A stretch of 64,000 bases of DNA from Elysia marginata (Eukaryota; Mollusca; Gastropoda; Plakobranchidae), in contig BMAT01000236.1 in the NCBI GenBank assembly GCA_019649035.1, positions 41,237 through 105,236 of the forward strand. The letters are read 5' to 3'. Under the pieces are notes generated by a model. It did no database searches. It was not told where the DNA came from and saw only the letters and a program-made list of their open reading frames with translations. The position numbers and the translations under genes were made by a program. Positions 12,176-26,786 of the stretch are shown here, one piece after another (the first letter of the stretch is position 1; each line of letters starts with the position of its first letter).

Positions 12176-13989
12176 TCCCCTCCAGTTGTCATCATTTGTA
12201 GAACTTTGAGGTTACTAATCAGGAAGTTGCGACGGGTCTCAAAACATTACGGTACGACTAAAATGTCGCGCGATACTGACAGAGCAATTGCGGTTGATAC
12301 TTGAGTATTGGAATTTCAGCTTTACTAGTTCAACTTCTCGGGCGGCCAGGCAAAATGTTGACCTTAAATGTAAGGATTGTTTATTTTAAGAAACCTTAGC
12401 TTTGGAATGAAGTAAAATAATAACATCTATTGCACTTGTAAACAGAACTGTGGTTTCATTTTAAAACAAACTGAATGCACCTCCAGCATATATTATCAAT
12501 TTTTACTTTCTAAATACCAGTCCAGTACGAAAAAACAAAGTAGCTTATACTTCTGAGTAGCCTACTTTACGTGTCTGCTAAAGTAGTAGTGGTAAACGAA
12601 TGAAGGTAGCTACAAATTTGCATCGCTGCTGGAGACTACAGCTTTGCATCAAATAGCTAAGAGTCGGCAGTCACAGTATGATCTGTTTACACCTGAACAT
12701 CTGGGGCGGACGATTTAAGTTATAAAACATAGCTGTCTCTCAATAAGTTTTGAGCCATACTCTTATGGTTCCATTTTATAAGATAAGTGTTGTTTGATAG
12801 TACTGAAAAATATGAGCATTTTTATTCAATTTGAGAAGTAGGCATGCTGTTTGCACCCTTCTTTGCTGATTACTTATTTCTGCTGCTGAACATGGAGATT
12901 TTTTTGCTTGCATCAGATAAAAAAGAATATTAGGAATGCAGTTTTACCGGCAACCATAATAAAAAAAAATATACGTTGCAATGCTGCAAGGGTTAAATAC
13001 TGTGCATTCGCAATTATATTTCAAAATAATTATTTGTTTTACGCACTTATCGTGAAATATTTACGATGCCATACGCTATGTAAACTTCCTAAATGTGTGT
13101 TTCTGTTTTGCGTCTTTTTGTTTAAACAAGTGACACTAAAATAACAGAGGCTACATGGCACATGGATTTTTTTCAAAAACCATTTCTGTTTTGGACTGCA
13201 AGAAGAAGCAAGATCAAAAACTAGCTTTGCTCTATTCTCGGTTCTTTGAATTGCTCCGTCTTAAGATCAAAATCTACATATATTTGGTTAACTTTTCCTC
13301 CCGCTGATTTTCCCCACCCCCTGTTTCTTCCGTGCCAGTACAGTGCAAACAGCGTGGGTGGGTAGCAGCTAGCATAGCACTAGAACAGTTAGTACCCCGC
13401 ACACAACCACATACATGGTAGCTTTGCCTCATTCGACAGACGGTTTACCGTTTCAGTGCAACGCTGCAAATATCACACGATTGAAAAAAAAAACACTTTA
13501 TTTCACAAACATTGCTTTTTTCCTCTTTTGTTATTATATTTTTAGTTGGGATACCAAAAACTAGTCCGCAAACATACAAGCAGGATTACGAATGCAGAGC
13601 TATAAGCTGTCAAGTCTTTCATTATTATTGGATATAATAGAATTTGATGGTGACTGAAACCACTTGTCATCCACGTAAGTATAATAGGATAAATTAAGCA
13701 TTCTATCAAGTGGTTGACATATACAAAAGTCATGGTATCCAACTGAGATGGTAAGGCGTCTTTAAACTAGAGAAAACAGTTTCGTTGTTAAAGCAATTTC
13801 GATTACATTTTAAAAAAATCCTTATCATAAGTTTGCTAATGTGCTTAATGTTCCAATAAATCCTTTTAAAATAATGCTTCAATCGTTAACGTCCAAGTCT
13901 GGTGATATAACGACTGTATCTCCAAATTAGTATAGCTATATTATTAACGTGTATCAAGCCTTGCAATTGTTTAAAACTTTAACATCGGG
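12176..13989. other. Non-coding stretch
   Basis: No recognisable gene or repeat. A slightly GC-richer patch at about 13300-13450 has no coding or tRNA signature. Confidence 0.4.
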
Positions 13990-14130
13990 GTATACCGGTA
14001 GCTAATGCATTGGTTTGGGACACGTTATTTGCAGATAGCGCTTTCGATGCCAATCACACATGACGTGTTTGATGCCTAGGTAGAAAATCTTATCCACGGT
14101 TTTCCTATAGTGTCATTTGTAAAATTTATA
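13990..14130 (+). mobile_element. Degenerate CORE-like SINE
   Basis: An A-box-like CCGGTAGCTAATGCATTGG (about 13995-14013) is followed by a B-box-like CTTTCGATGCCAATC (14041-14055). The next 50 bases (CCTAGG, CCACGGTTTTCCT, then TTTGTAAAAT) follow the order of the central domain in the better SINE copies of this window. Strongly decayed, with no target duplication seen. Confidence 0.45.
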
Positions 14131-17100
14131 AATTATTAATGGCAGAGCTTGAAACTTTTTATAACTACTAGTGAAGTGCCCCCGACTTTACGGGTTTATG
14201 TAAAATTGCAAGAATGCAGTTCCCTACCTTTCTTGTTGTTCCTATCACTATGCTGCATTAAATTGTTCTTATCAAATTAAATTATTCTTGCGTTAGAATA
14301 ATACAAATGTTTGCAATAAACATTTTGAGTTGAAAGTTAGCAAAAGATGGCCATATGAAACCTTTTTTGAAGTATGGATGACCTCCAATTTTTGCCTGTC
14401 CTATGTAAACCAACCAGTTTTGCAAGACAAAGATAAACAATAATAAATTTTAAAAAACAGACATTTTACTACATCTCTTTCCTTGAACCAAATAGCCTTG
14501 GTGTTCATGCTCAAAGTCAAAGTTCATTCGTCAAATCAATAAATTGTGCCCCAAGACTAAATTCATCTTTTCCCTTTGCTTTTTGAAAGATTAATTTTAG
14601 AAAACGATATTCTGCTTCATGGATGACAATAGTCCTTTACACTATGAGTATCTTTCTTGATATCGAATTTGTAAGCACCATTCATGGAAGATGAGGAGTG
14701 GAAATTTTAAACGAATTGAGACCAAGCTGTTAAGTGTGAAAACTAATCTGATCTGAATGACCTAAACCCTCACGTATTGTGCCTTTTAATTTAAAAATAA
14801 TTTTTCTACCGGAGCCTAACTCTCTTCGAGAAAAGAAAAAGCTTTCAAGTTGTTTTTCCCAAAAAAGGAAGTTTGAACAAGCTTGTAAGAATCTAACCTC
14901 GACATTCCGTAGTTTAAGTTGTTGAGCTATTTTGCTGTCACTTCAAAGAAATTAGGATTCTTACTAACCTATTACATCGGTATTACCGGATGTTTTTTGT
15001 ATTTGAACGCCATTTATTTAGCTTGTGAATGTATGACACGTAACTATCCTCAAGGGTCTACAACAGGTCCAGTCCATAGTTACATCACTAAAAGACATCA
15101 GCCCTTTGAAAGTGTAATAAGTCAATAGATTGATATCCTCACCCATAAAGGGCAAAGATACTCAAAGGTAAATATTCAGAGGTTTTTTTTTTTAATTTTA
15201 TGCTGTGGCCGAAAACAATAATCCTTTCATAAGTATTCTCCATCTTGCGTCAAATACAAACGAGAAGAAAAGAGAAAGAAAAGAATCGCCTAAAAAACTT
15301 AATGTATCCCTCGAAAAACTTATGCTTTAATATCTTCCCACAAAATTTCTATAATATTCATTGGAAGGGCAGTAAAACTCCAAATATTATTAGCGCTTGC
15401 AATGTGAACATCGCACCATTGGACTTACGTGCACTGGTTGCAAGATATCTATAGGCTTGTAGAAACATGTGGTGGGTGTAAAATGAACAACTGATGGCGA
15501 GATGGAAGCTGTCTGTCAAGACTAAAAGGGAGTAATAGTGTTTTAATAACGTGGACATGTTCTGTGACTAGTTAAAACTGCTGAAACAACTTACAATGTT
15601 AAATTTCATAATACCTGTTTAATCTTTTTATTAAAAAAAGAGTTTTTACATGTTTTTAATTTGCTCATGCAGTTAATTAAGGTGAAATTTACAAGTACGT
15701 AGAATCTATACGTTATTCCCGAACCATTCGCAATCTTACATCTAGTGATGGGTATATACAAAGAAAAAGCTACCTCTAACCGTGTTATATAGGTTCTGAC
15801 AGCCTAATAAAGGCATGATTGAGTTCCAAACTTTTTTACTCTCTCTTCTACTCCCTCACACTTTTAGTTTTTCCCACATTTAGTAACGTTATGTTTTCCC
15901 CTGGTCCAAACCAAAAGGCGCACGAAGTCTAGCCACAAGCGTCTGGCTTTCTCACCTCCAGGGCCCTGTCATGAGGCATCACCCAGTCTAAAGCTATTTA
16001 GTGATAGAGCCAATCACTCCAGTCCCCCTGAGAATGATCCTTCACCTCTTTTAGCCGATAAACTTAAGAACAAAACAAAAACACTCTAAGAGTCAAAATC
16101 TGTAGGCTCAAAGAGGAACATAAAGTTCCATAGAAATTAGAGAATAAAGAACTGAGGGTATCCGATCAGTCTATCGAACACCCTTTTCTCATACAGTTTT
16201 AAAGTTGCATTGACTGGTAATGTAAAATTGCACAATTACTTTGTCACAACTATCGGAATTTGATTTTAAAAATTTGTTTGTTTTTTTTTTGCTTAAATAG
16301 GTATCAAACTATGAAGGAAGAGGTACAGGAAAAGCTTCAGGTCCACATATAAGCTCTGCAATGTGCGCATACGTATGCCTTTTTTCTATGCGACGCTTAC
16401 GTATATTGTTGTCGCAGAGTTTTATAACTTTCTTTTAGACTGCAGGGCGCATTAAATTCAGGTTGCTCATTGTTTTTGCGTGCGTCCAAGAATGTCTTTA
16501 CTCTTCATGTGTGTCATTAGAAGAAAGCTTCTTACACGTAAATGATACGCGTAGCAGCATCACAACATGAGGCGAGTTGCGGTGGTGTTTAAATTGAAAC
16601 AAAATTAATATTGCTGTCATAGTGTCATCCTTTTTACATTCGAATGTTATTATGGCTATATTTCATAATGTAGAACCATCAAAATGATGTTTAGAAATAG
16701 GATAATGATGTAGGAAGTGGTTTAGTAATCTCTTAAATCTTTTTCGACAATTTAAACCTATAGCTTTTTGTCTCATTTTTTCACTGGTCCTCTATCCTCC
16801 ATTACTCTGGCTGTAAACAAGATAGAGAGTTTTTAAGTTCCCTGTTAACAGTCTCTAAACGTCCATGTTCCACAGCCGGACTCATTTTATGATGTTGCCC
16901 TTACATGTTGTGATAAGTTTAAAATTTCAAAAAAAATTAGACATCTCACTATATTCAGCTGCAAAGCTTGCCGATATTCATTAAATAAATATGTAAAATG
17001 ACTGGCCCACTCCCAATGCCCCGAACCTCACTTCATCTGGCAATGCTCCTTCTGAGATTGATAAAAACATTTATCTTCTTCCAGCCCCTGAACGTATCTG

Positions 17101-20100
17101 GTTCATAGTGCATGCAAAAACTGTTGCTAATTCGAATAGGCAACCATTGAAAAAAGTCATAGCTTCACTGCGAACAAATATTTCCCGAAGACGATCGGGA
17201 CTTCTTAAAAGTATTAAAGAGGTTATGTTATCTTCTCTGAAAAAAGTAATGAAGAGATCATCTAAATAGATCGTTCCGCGGTTTGTCAAAGCTTTTTAAA
17301 ATATTTTCCTTTTTTACTATAGAATGTGTAGAGGAATCATTAATGTGTAAAGTGTCTTTACGAATGTGACTGGTACGGCGTATTGAAAGGAGTCCATGCC
17401 GTCTCCTCTTTTCTGTCCTTGTGTATGAGCATAGGTCTTTTGATACATAGAAGAAGAGCGCTGTAAAAAGATAACTCTATTTAACTCTCTCGGAGAGGCG
17501 GATATATAAAGAAAGACTGGTCCTACATTTCATTGCTATTCAGTCAATAGTGGTGCTAGTATCTATAAAAGAGACAAATCAAGTTCTTCTTGGTAGGAGC
17601 CTTTGCTTCATAATCTCTGGTGCATTAGAAACCGTGACAAGACTTTATCATGTGTTTCTATTTAGCGTGAAGATATGAATCTTACAATGCTGTTAAATGT
17701 GCTTGCCACGCATGGATAAGAAAGTACAAGCTCGCGCCAAAAGCCTCGGTATGTAATACTTTATATGAATTAAATCGTAACTCAATGTCCTTATCGTTAC
17801 CAGGACATGCTTTATGGAGAGTATTATTATCAAAGCAATAATTCATTAAAACAACTTTAGATAGTCGTTTTCAGCTACCAATAACCAAATCTGTTGCGAC
17901 CAATTTAGGAATAGCTGCGTGTGACGGCGTCACCCAATATCACATTTTATCATACAAACAAGATATAGCAAACTTCAGGGTGAACGTATACAGCAACTCG
18001 GTAAAAGCAAAAACGGTATGTTTATTTTGTCAGGGTCAAAAACATCGAATTTTTAATTAAAAGTATTGGGAGGGACCCCGGGGACAGGTGGCTCATAAAG
18101 AGAATAAAAAGAGATAAGAAAGACGGAGAGCCAAGAAAACAGGTACACACAGAGAAAGTAAAAATGAGGAGAGAAAAAAAATAAATAACTATTAAAGTAA
18201 AACCAAAGCCATGAAAAGAAGAGAATTCGTTGATTTTAGTGAACTTATAATTGAAACCTGGAATTAAGATATTTCTAGCACGTAAAATCTGCACGTAAAT
18301 ATAAAAAAAATTAATACTTTTACTGAATAACCTTAAAATGAAATAGGTACATATAATAATTGTGAATGTAGAGAAAGATTAATTAAGAGAAATCACTAAC
18401 CCTAATCCCTCTATATAAATTAACGATACTCTCGAAAATTGTTTTTTTCTTTTGGAGCATTATTTGCTTTGATTTGAAGAAAAAAGAAACGTTCTCTCCC
18501 TTTCGAAAGTATCCACACAACACAAAAGTTCGAACTATAGCTGAAGTGATTAAACTGCAATTTGCTTTTTATCCCAATATAAAATACGGCATCACAACAG
18601 GAAGTGGATGAAACAAGTNNNNNNNNNNNNNNNNNAAGTTTATCAATAATATCTGTGCTGCTTTGATTGTTTAATTGCGCACGCATTTTCTTCTTTTCTA
18701 TAAATAGAATAAGAAACTGTTAAATCGGCATGCAGCTAGTCAATTTCTACAAAAACAAAATTCAAATTAAGCTTCAACCCTGCAAATTTTGTAGAGCATA
18801 GTTTTTGGATGCTACACCACTGCCAAAGTTATTGTCAAGTTAATATACAGAACCTGAATATACTGCAATTTATTTAATATGAAATCATTGATCTAAAAAA
18901 TACTTAGTTTGATGATATCAAATTTTACATGAATATACAAATTTTTTAATCAAAATTTGATTGCCGATCATTATCTCAAATTTAATGTTTAACAATCGAC
19001 GGCTCATGCGTGTACTCGTATGCCTATCCCTTGTGTTGAAAGCTAAATTTGGTTGTTTGTGTAAGTAGAATAAATAATCGTTTTAAAATACTACTACTAA
19101 TAGCACCTCCTTTGTTGCAATGGCATGAGTTCCACGGATCTGTGTAAAAGTTTTTTTTACTTAATTTTAACTTTAACCATACATTACTCAGCTTTATTCA
19201 ATGGACAAAGAGAGGCCGTACAATGATATTTTTTTCCACATACAGAGCTGAAGATAACCAGATGCTAAACCAAAGTAGTTGTTGTTCAGAGCCAATGGGT
19301 TTGTTTTGTTTTTTTTTTAAACAAATTCCATTTTTAATATCCTCTGAGAGTCAATCCAAAACAAAGAGGTTAGTGAATAATCAAAACCAAATAAAGAATT
19401 TGTATGTGGTAGCTGCTCAATAACAAATGAATGATTCTGATCTATATCTACCTTTTGGTGCGGAATTGTGTATTAAAAATGGTCTAAGAGTTCTTCATTT
19501 CAAGGAAAAGCGCATTTTGCACGACGGAAGGAGATAGAGATTGTGTTTCACAAGTTGTAACGTAGATATAATTATTTCAGAACCATTACAGGCCACGCCT
19601 TAAGAAGAATTACACCAACATTAACCATTCAAAATAGATTTGTTATTACAAATTAAAAAAGAGAATTTCGTATTTCATGTGCTATTTTTATGGAAAAAAG
19701 TATTGCATACAAACGTGTGTAGGTGCACTCTTGTCTCTGAAAAAATGCGAAATTGTTTTGCCTTTTTCATTGCGTGCAAACAGTGTGTGCATTTTTCGGA
19801 GGAAGATTATAAAAAGGCATAGACAGTTTCCTTTTTCTTAAGTCCGACTTCTATTTTCATTGTGATCATTGTTAAAGTAGAACTAGAAAAGGACAGGAAA
19901 ATAGGAAATAAAGGCTCTTAAACAGGTCTTTCTGTTACCTGGTACAATTGTCGAGCGTGCATTATTAATTTTGATACTTTGTATTCTTTTCATGATCCCC
20001 TGAACTAATTTATACGTCTGGCGCGGACAAGGAACCCCAGGACAACCTGGCCGTTCCTTGGCTCCCGTACCTCTGCTCACTGCCTTGTGACCTCTTCTTG

Positions 20101-21236
20101 CTCCTTCCGGTTCACGCCTGAATCGATGCGGCTTTTCCTTTAGCTCTACAGCAATCCGATAAATCTTTTTCTTGTCGCTATAGCCATCAGTTCGGACAGG
20201 CAAATGATCGAAGTCCTAACCCGATGGCTCGTATTCCTCCTAAATTGCTTTATGGTGTCTGCTTTACTCATACCAGCTGAACAGACAAACTTCATTCTAA
20301 CCTCAGAGGGGCTAGGGAAAAATTTTTTTAAAGTAAAATTAGAAGACCGGAATGATTGAAGTTTGCTCAAAAGAGCAATGAATCAGGTGAAGAGTAGCTC
20401 TTTAGGTTCATTGTAGCTTGTGAAGTCATTAAGCCTAGATTATACCTAGATGTTACCTTTCCTCAGCAATAAAAGCAGCGGTAGGTCGATTTTTTCTTCT
20501 TATTGATAATTGGCCTCATAAACATGAAAATTAAAGAAATAAGCAAAAGTTAGGTGTTTTGCTTTTAATCCTATTCGATAACTATTTGAAGAATATGTGA
20601 ATCAAGGCAAACCAAAAGCGTTTTCTTCTATCCATTTCTAAATTATCTGACTCTAATATAGTTGTAACCGTGGGCACTAAAGTTACCAGCCCAGTGGCTT
20701 AGCTTACATTTCATTTCCGTCTCACGGCATTTTTATACGCTCATGACAATAAAAGTGTGACGACTGCACACGCCCAGGGGTAAGTTATTTCAGCGATTAT
20801 GAGAGGGAGTGTAGGCCAAATTCCAGGATTTTCCCCGAGCTGAGGCTAGTGTCTAGATGCTGACAGGTGCAGTTGGGGAATACCCAAAATGGGAAATGGT
20901 GCAAGTTTGGATGGATTCTCACTTGTCTTGCACGCGGTCTATAAAATATTTAATGGAACAAATTTTTTTACGTTCAAAATATATACAAAAATTGTGTGTT
21001 TGGTTGGATTCTAGCATGCTTTTTGCCGCTGATTTCAAATCTGTACTCAGAATTAAGATTGGGTGAAAAAAATGCATCTTGAAAAAATGTTTTGCCTGAG
21101 GAAAAGACTCTTGAAGATTCAAAATTAAGCGCTGCGCTTAGATGTCTCCTTCTAACTTTTGTGGCGAAAGAGACGGGACGTATCGGATGAAAGTGGGACG
21201 TTCTCACTGGGCGCGCGTAAATTATACATAATTATT
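14131..21236. other. Long non-coding stretch with an assembly gap
   Basis: About 7 kb of AT-rich DNA with no recognised gene, RNA or repeat family. Purine-rich patches occur, notably about 18080-18200. An open frame without ATG (16996-17274, plus) gives basic, protein-like sequence ending RSSK, but I do not recognise it. A GC-richer patch at about 20010-20130 encodes nothing identifiable. Confidence 0.4.
18619..18635. other. Assembly gap (17 N)
   Basis: Seventeen undetermined bases in otherwise continuous AT-rich sequence. A short N run like this suggests a scaffold join or masked ambiguous bases, so local distances across it may be wrong. Confidence 0.98.
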
Positions 21237-21390
21237 AGAGACCTTTAGCACACGCACCGTGTCTCACTACGCGTACGTGAATATCGGAAAAGCAGATCAA
21301 GGAAACTATAAAAATAATGAAACCAGTTTCTAAAAATAGACCCACAGACGTTCCCGTATTGTTCACGCGTTGGCTGCTTAAAGTCTGTAT
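21237..21390 (+). repeat. AGAGACC-end repeat, copy 1
   Basis: One of three close copies (others at 48186-48340 and 48734-48888). All begin abruptly at AGAGACCTT-AGCACACG, after different flanks that end in AT-rich bases. The start carries a small hairpin (ACACG-CAC-CGTGT) followed by ACGCGTACGTGA. Homology fades after CTGTA about 154 bases later. The sharp left edge suggests a transposon terminus, but no matching inverted end was found, so the class is unknown. Confidence 0.75.
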
Positions 21391-22200
21391 AGTTTCGACA
21401 GAAACTTGAAGCGGACTCGTAATGAAAGCGATGTTACTGGGCTGTTACCTTAAAGAAGGTACTGCACACAGAACTAATCGGAGATCACTGGGAACTAACA
21501 GTGAGCACCTACCACGGATTAATCCACTACTTAGCGTTAACTGCATAGATATTGGATCTCATGTTAATATTTCCGAACCTTGCTTGCAACCACGTTTTCA
21601 ATTCTGTCTGAAATTGAAAAAGTTAAAAGGTTTGCAAGTATTTTCTCATTTCAATCATCCTACTGCGAACGACGCTACTTGTGCTCTCGAAATTTGATCT
21701 ATTTGGCAAAAGCAAAAATCTGACTCCCGTCGTTGTTTTAACAATCAGAAAAGGGCCATGACTAATGCAGGAGCGCTTGCTTCTGTCTGAATGTTATCGC
21801 CCAGTAAACACTTTCTAACCTGTCATCTTTGAAGTGGAAAACAAATTTGTCTGATCTTATCTCTTGTGTGTCTGAAAGTCTTTGAATTCATATTCGTGAG
21901 GTTTAGTGGAGTAAATGTGATTTAGTATTCTCTGCAGCTTTTATGGGTGTATGGTGACTTGTTTGATCGTGATATGCAAGCAAATAGAGAAATGTAATAT
22001 ACATACCTCATAAACAGATAATGCGGTGTAACCTTTTAAAAAACATATTATCTCTAACGGTTTAGAACTACGACATATTGAAGTATCTAGGTATTTTGCC
22101 TGTTGCAAATTTGGTTTGGATATCGGTCAGGAGCTGTACCCACTGTATAATTTTCTAAACAGACCAATTATTTGTTTCGAACGCAATTGTAAACATCGAT
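21391..22200. other. Non-coding stretch
   Basis: Nothing recognised between the AGAGACC repeat and the following SINE. The open frames present are short and of no known family. Confidence 0.4.
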
Positions 22201-22420
22201 ATAACTCGTTGGACAACATGGCTCAGTGGTTTGTGCGCAGGACTCGTGATTTGGTGGTCGTGTGTTCAATGCCCAACCACGAGTTATGTTGCAATGTCCT
22301 TTGGAAAGAAATTCCTCAGTCCACCCTCCAGTAAAATGGGTACTGGCCACAGGCAGTGCTTGGTATTTGTGGAATGTAAGTATTTGAGCGCCTAAGAGGC
22401 TGTCATGCTCTGAAATATGA
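22201..22420 (+). mobile_element. CORE-like SINE
   Basis: The tRNA-related head has an A-box-like GGCTCAGTGGTTTGTG (22220-22235) and a B-box-like GTGTTCAATGCCC (22261-22273). It is bracketed by a 9-base inverted pair, ATAACTCGT and ACGAGTTAT. The body GCAATGTCCTTTGGAAAG, then CCTCAGTCCACC and AAAATGGGTACT, resembles the CORE domain of CORE-SINEs. The same order, with GGCAGTGCTTGGTATTTGTG following, appears reversed in the SINE at 42027-42360. The 3' end is unclear. Confidence 0.7.
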
Positions 22421-22629
22421 ATTGTGTTTGCTTAGGTATATACTGACCTGCTGGGGGAATATATAAAGTCTTAAGACTGCCTACGGCGGTGGAAGACTTT
22501 AATCAATCGAAAAACTTATTTATATTTAGTCGTATATTTACACTTATGAAAAAATGTCATGCCTCCTTTTAAAGCTCTTCATTTAAAGGGTATAGTTTTA
22601 CATTTACACTACTAAAACCGCTGGTATGC

Positions 22630-22675
22630 CCGCCTTGTTTTCACGGGAAAATCCGCCTTGTTTTCACGAGAAAAT
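22630..22675 (+). repeat. 23-bp tandem duplication
   Basis: Two adjacent copies of a 23-base unit (22630-22652 and 22653-22675) differ at one base (TCACGGG against TCACGAG). They sit immediately before the SINE at 22676 and include its left target-site sequence. Confidence 0.9.
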
Positions 22676-22938
22676 TGGGGGCCTAGATAGCTCAGTTGGT
22701 AGAGGCCTCGCTCCGTGGCCGAGAGGTAGTGGGTTCGAGGGGTTCGAGCCACAGCCGAGCACAGCCCGGGCCCCTACTGGTTGGGTCGTGTCAGTATAAT
22801 GTGACCGGCTGAGGCTAAGTCATGGTATCCCCGCTAGTCTCTGGGTGGCAGCCCGTACATTGTCATTGGTACCCAAGCCCTGAGAGCACCTTTGAAGTGG
22901 CATTGGGCTTGTAAAATATCCTTCAATCAATCAATCAA
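22676..22938 (+). mobile_element. tRNA-derived SINE with (TCAA)n tail and target duplication
   Basis: The head carries a clear A box, TAGCTCAGTTGGTAGAG (about 22688-22704), and a B box in a small duplication, GGGTTCGAGGGGTTCGAGCC. The body contains GGGTCGTGTCAGTATAATG, a string shared with the minus-strand SINE at 59440-59706, so the two share a central domain. It ends in a TCAA-type tail. TCACGGGAAAAT at 22939-22950 matches 22641-22652 exactly and 22664-22675 with one change, giving a target-site duplication. It is mobilised in trans by a LINE and encodes no protein. Confidence 0.88.
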
Positions 22939-22950
22939 TCACGGGAAAAT

Positions 22951-25280
<2,330 letters not shown>

Positions 25281-26608
25281 ATGGTTGTGTAAATAAGTAT
25301 GCATAAAAAATATGTTTATATAGAAATTTTAACCAAAAGTTTGAAAATACAATGGCGACTAACATAATTAACAAAGCATGAAACTTATATAAGTGTGTAA
25401 GTATAAATACAAAAAAATGTTTCACAGTTAAAAGGTGCATCACCTACTTAAACATTTCAGTATATAAATAACACAAGATAGACCTAGGTAAAACAACAGC
25501 CTTATCTAAAAATTCCCTATTAATGAATAACAACAAAATTTGTAAACGGGATTTGATCTGTATTTACTTGCTTGACGCATTCATTTTTTACCAAAATAGC
25601 TTGAAGATCACATTAACTTTGCCTAAATTCAATTACTAATGCCTTGATCTTGTGGAAGTATTGAGTTTGAGAAAGGAATCCTCGCATATAATTACAAAGC
25701 GTTCGATCTCAGACCTGTAGGCAGCTTCATCGTTCACATTAACCAAGCCCTGTAAGGTAGTAAAGTATCATCTGCAAACTTTAATAAGGGTACAAAATCT
25801 TCATGAGAACTTTTGCCGTCGGAAGTGTAACCCTTAAATAGTACAGGGACGAAACACATTATTGAGGTGCTCCTGTATTTGTTATAACTATAAAAGACTT
25901 TGAATCAGAACATTCTACTTATTGTGGACGGTCCGAAAGTAAATCCAGAACCCATTTCATTATTCAGTTGTTAAAACCTAATCTTATCAATTTATAAAAT
26001 TTAATCAAACGGCTAGATCGGATTCAGTTTATGGCTATTGAATGAGTGATAGAAAGAGGTACTAAGCAATTACACGACCTGCATTTGAACTCGAGACTGT
26101 CGAGAGCTAGGTAACATTAGCACTGTTACAGTTGAGATTTATTTGTTGGGGTAGACAATAGAACAGGAGAGTAATCAAAGGTGAAAGACAAACCTCAGAG
26201 GCTTGCGACCGAAGCACGCCAATACAATCAGCCACATCTATGCTGGAATGAGAATGAAGAGTATGAAGACGTAACACAAACTCTCCTGTAGGTCATGACA
26301 GGTGGAGGTTACTCAGGATAGTATTTAACCTCTCAGGCTGTGTACTGTAGTCGATTAGTCTAGTTGTCTTGTTGGTAACACAGGCTATTCAGTGAAAACA
26401 CAGAAACAGTTTAACTGTAAACCATTTCACGAAGCGAGATAGCCTTTTTTTCCTGATGTCTCATCATGCAATGCAATCGAGAAGTAAATCGAGGGTTTAT
26501 TGATAGCTATAGAGTATTTGTGAAAGCTTAATGTTGCACTTAAAGTTTTTACTGCGTGGCTACCCAGAATAGCCGCAATGAAGAATAGTCTAAGAATAAT
26601 TACAAAAG
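25281..26608. other. Non-coding stretch
   Basis: Nothing recognised between the (GAT)n array and the LINE tail. Confidence 0.4.
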
Positions 26609-26676
26609 GCGCAGTAATAATAATAATAATAGTAGTAGTAGCAGTAGTAGTAGAAGTTTTAGTTGTAGTTGTAGTA

Positions 26677-26709
<33 letters not shown>

Positions 26710-26712
26710 ATG

Positions 26713-26746
<34 letters not shown>

Positions 26747-26753
26747 TAGTAAC

Positions 26754-26784
<31 letters not shown>
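26609..26784 (-). repeat. Trinucleotide LINE tail (ATT/ATC/ACT)n
   Basis: An impure array of TAA and TAG units on the plus strand abuts the 3' end of the minus-strand LINE at 26785. On the LINE strand it reads as the ATT-rich tail typical of L2-like elements, so this microsatellite probably grew from the retrotransposon tail. The apparent poly-Val/poly-Ile frame is not a gene. Confidence 0.8.

Positions 26785-26786
<2 letters not shown>

Noticed and set aside
16996-17274. Open plus-strand frame, about 90 codons, basic C-terminus
   Set aside because: No ATG, no recognised motif and no splice support. Kept only as a remark under the long non-coding stretch.
17503-17545. TATATAAAG with a TCAGTC initiator-like string downstream
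   Set aside because: Spacing is several bases too long for a standard TATA-initiator pair and there is no recognised gene downstream.
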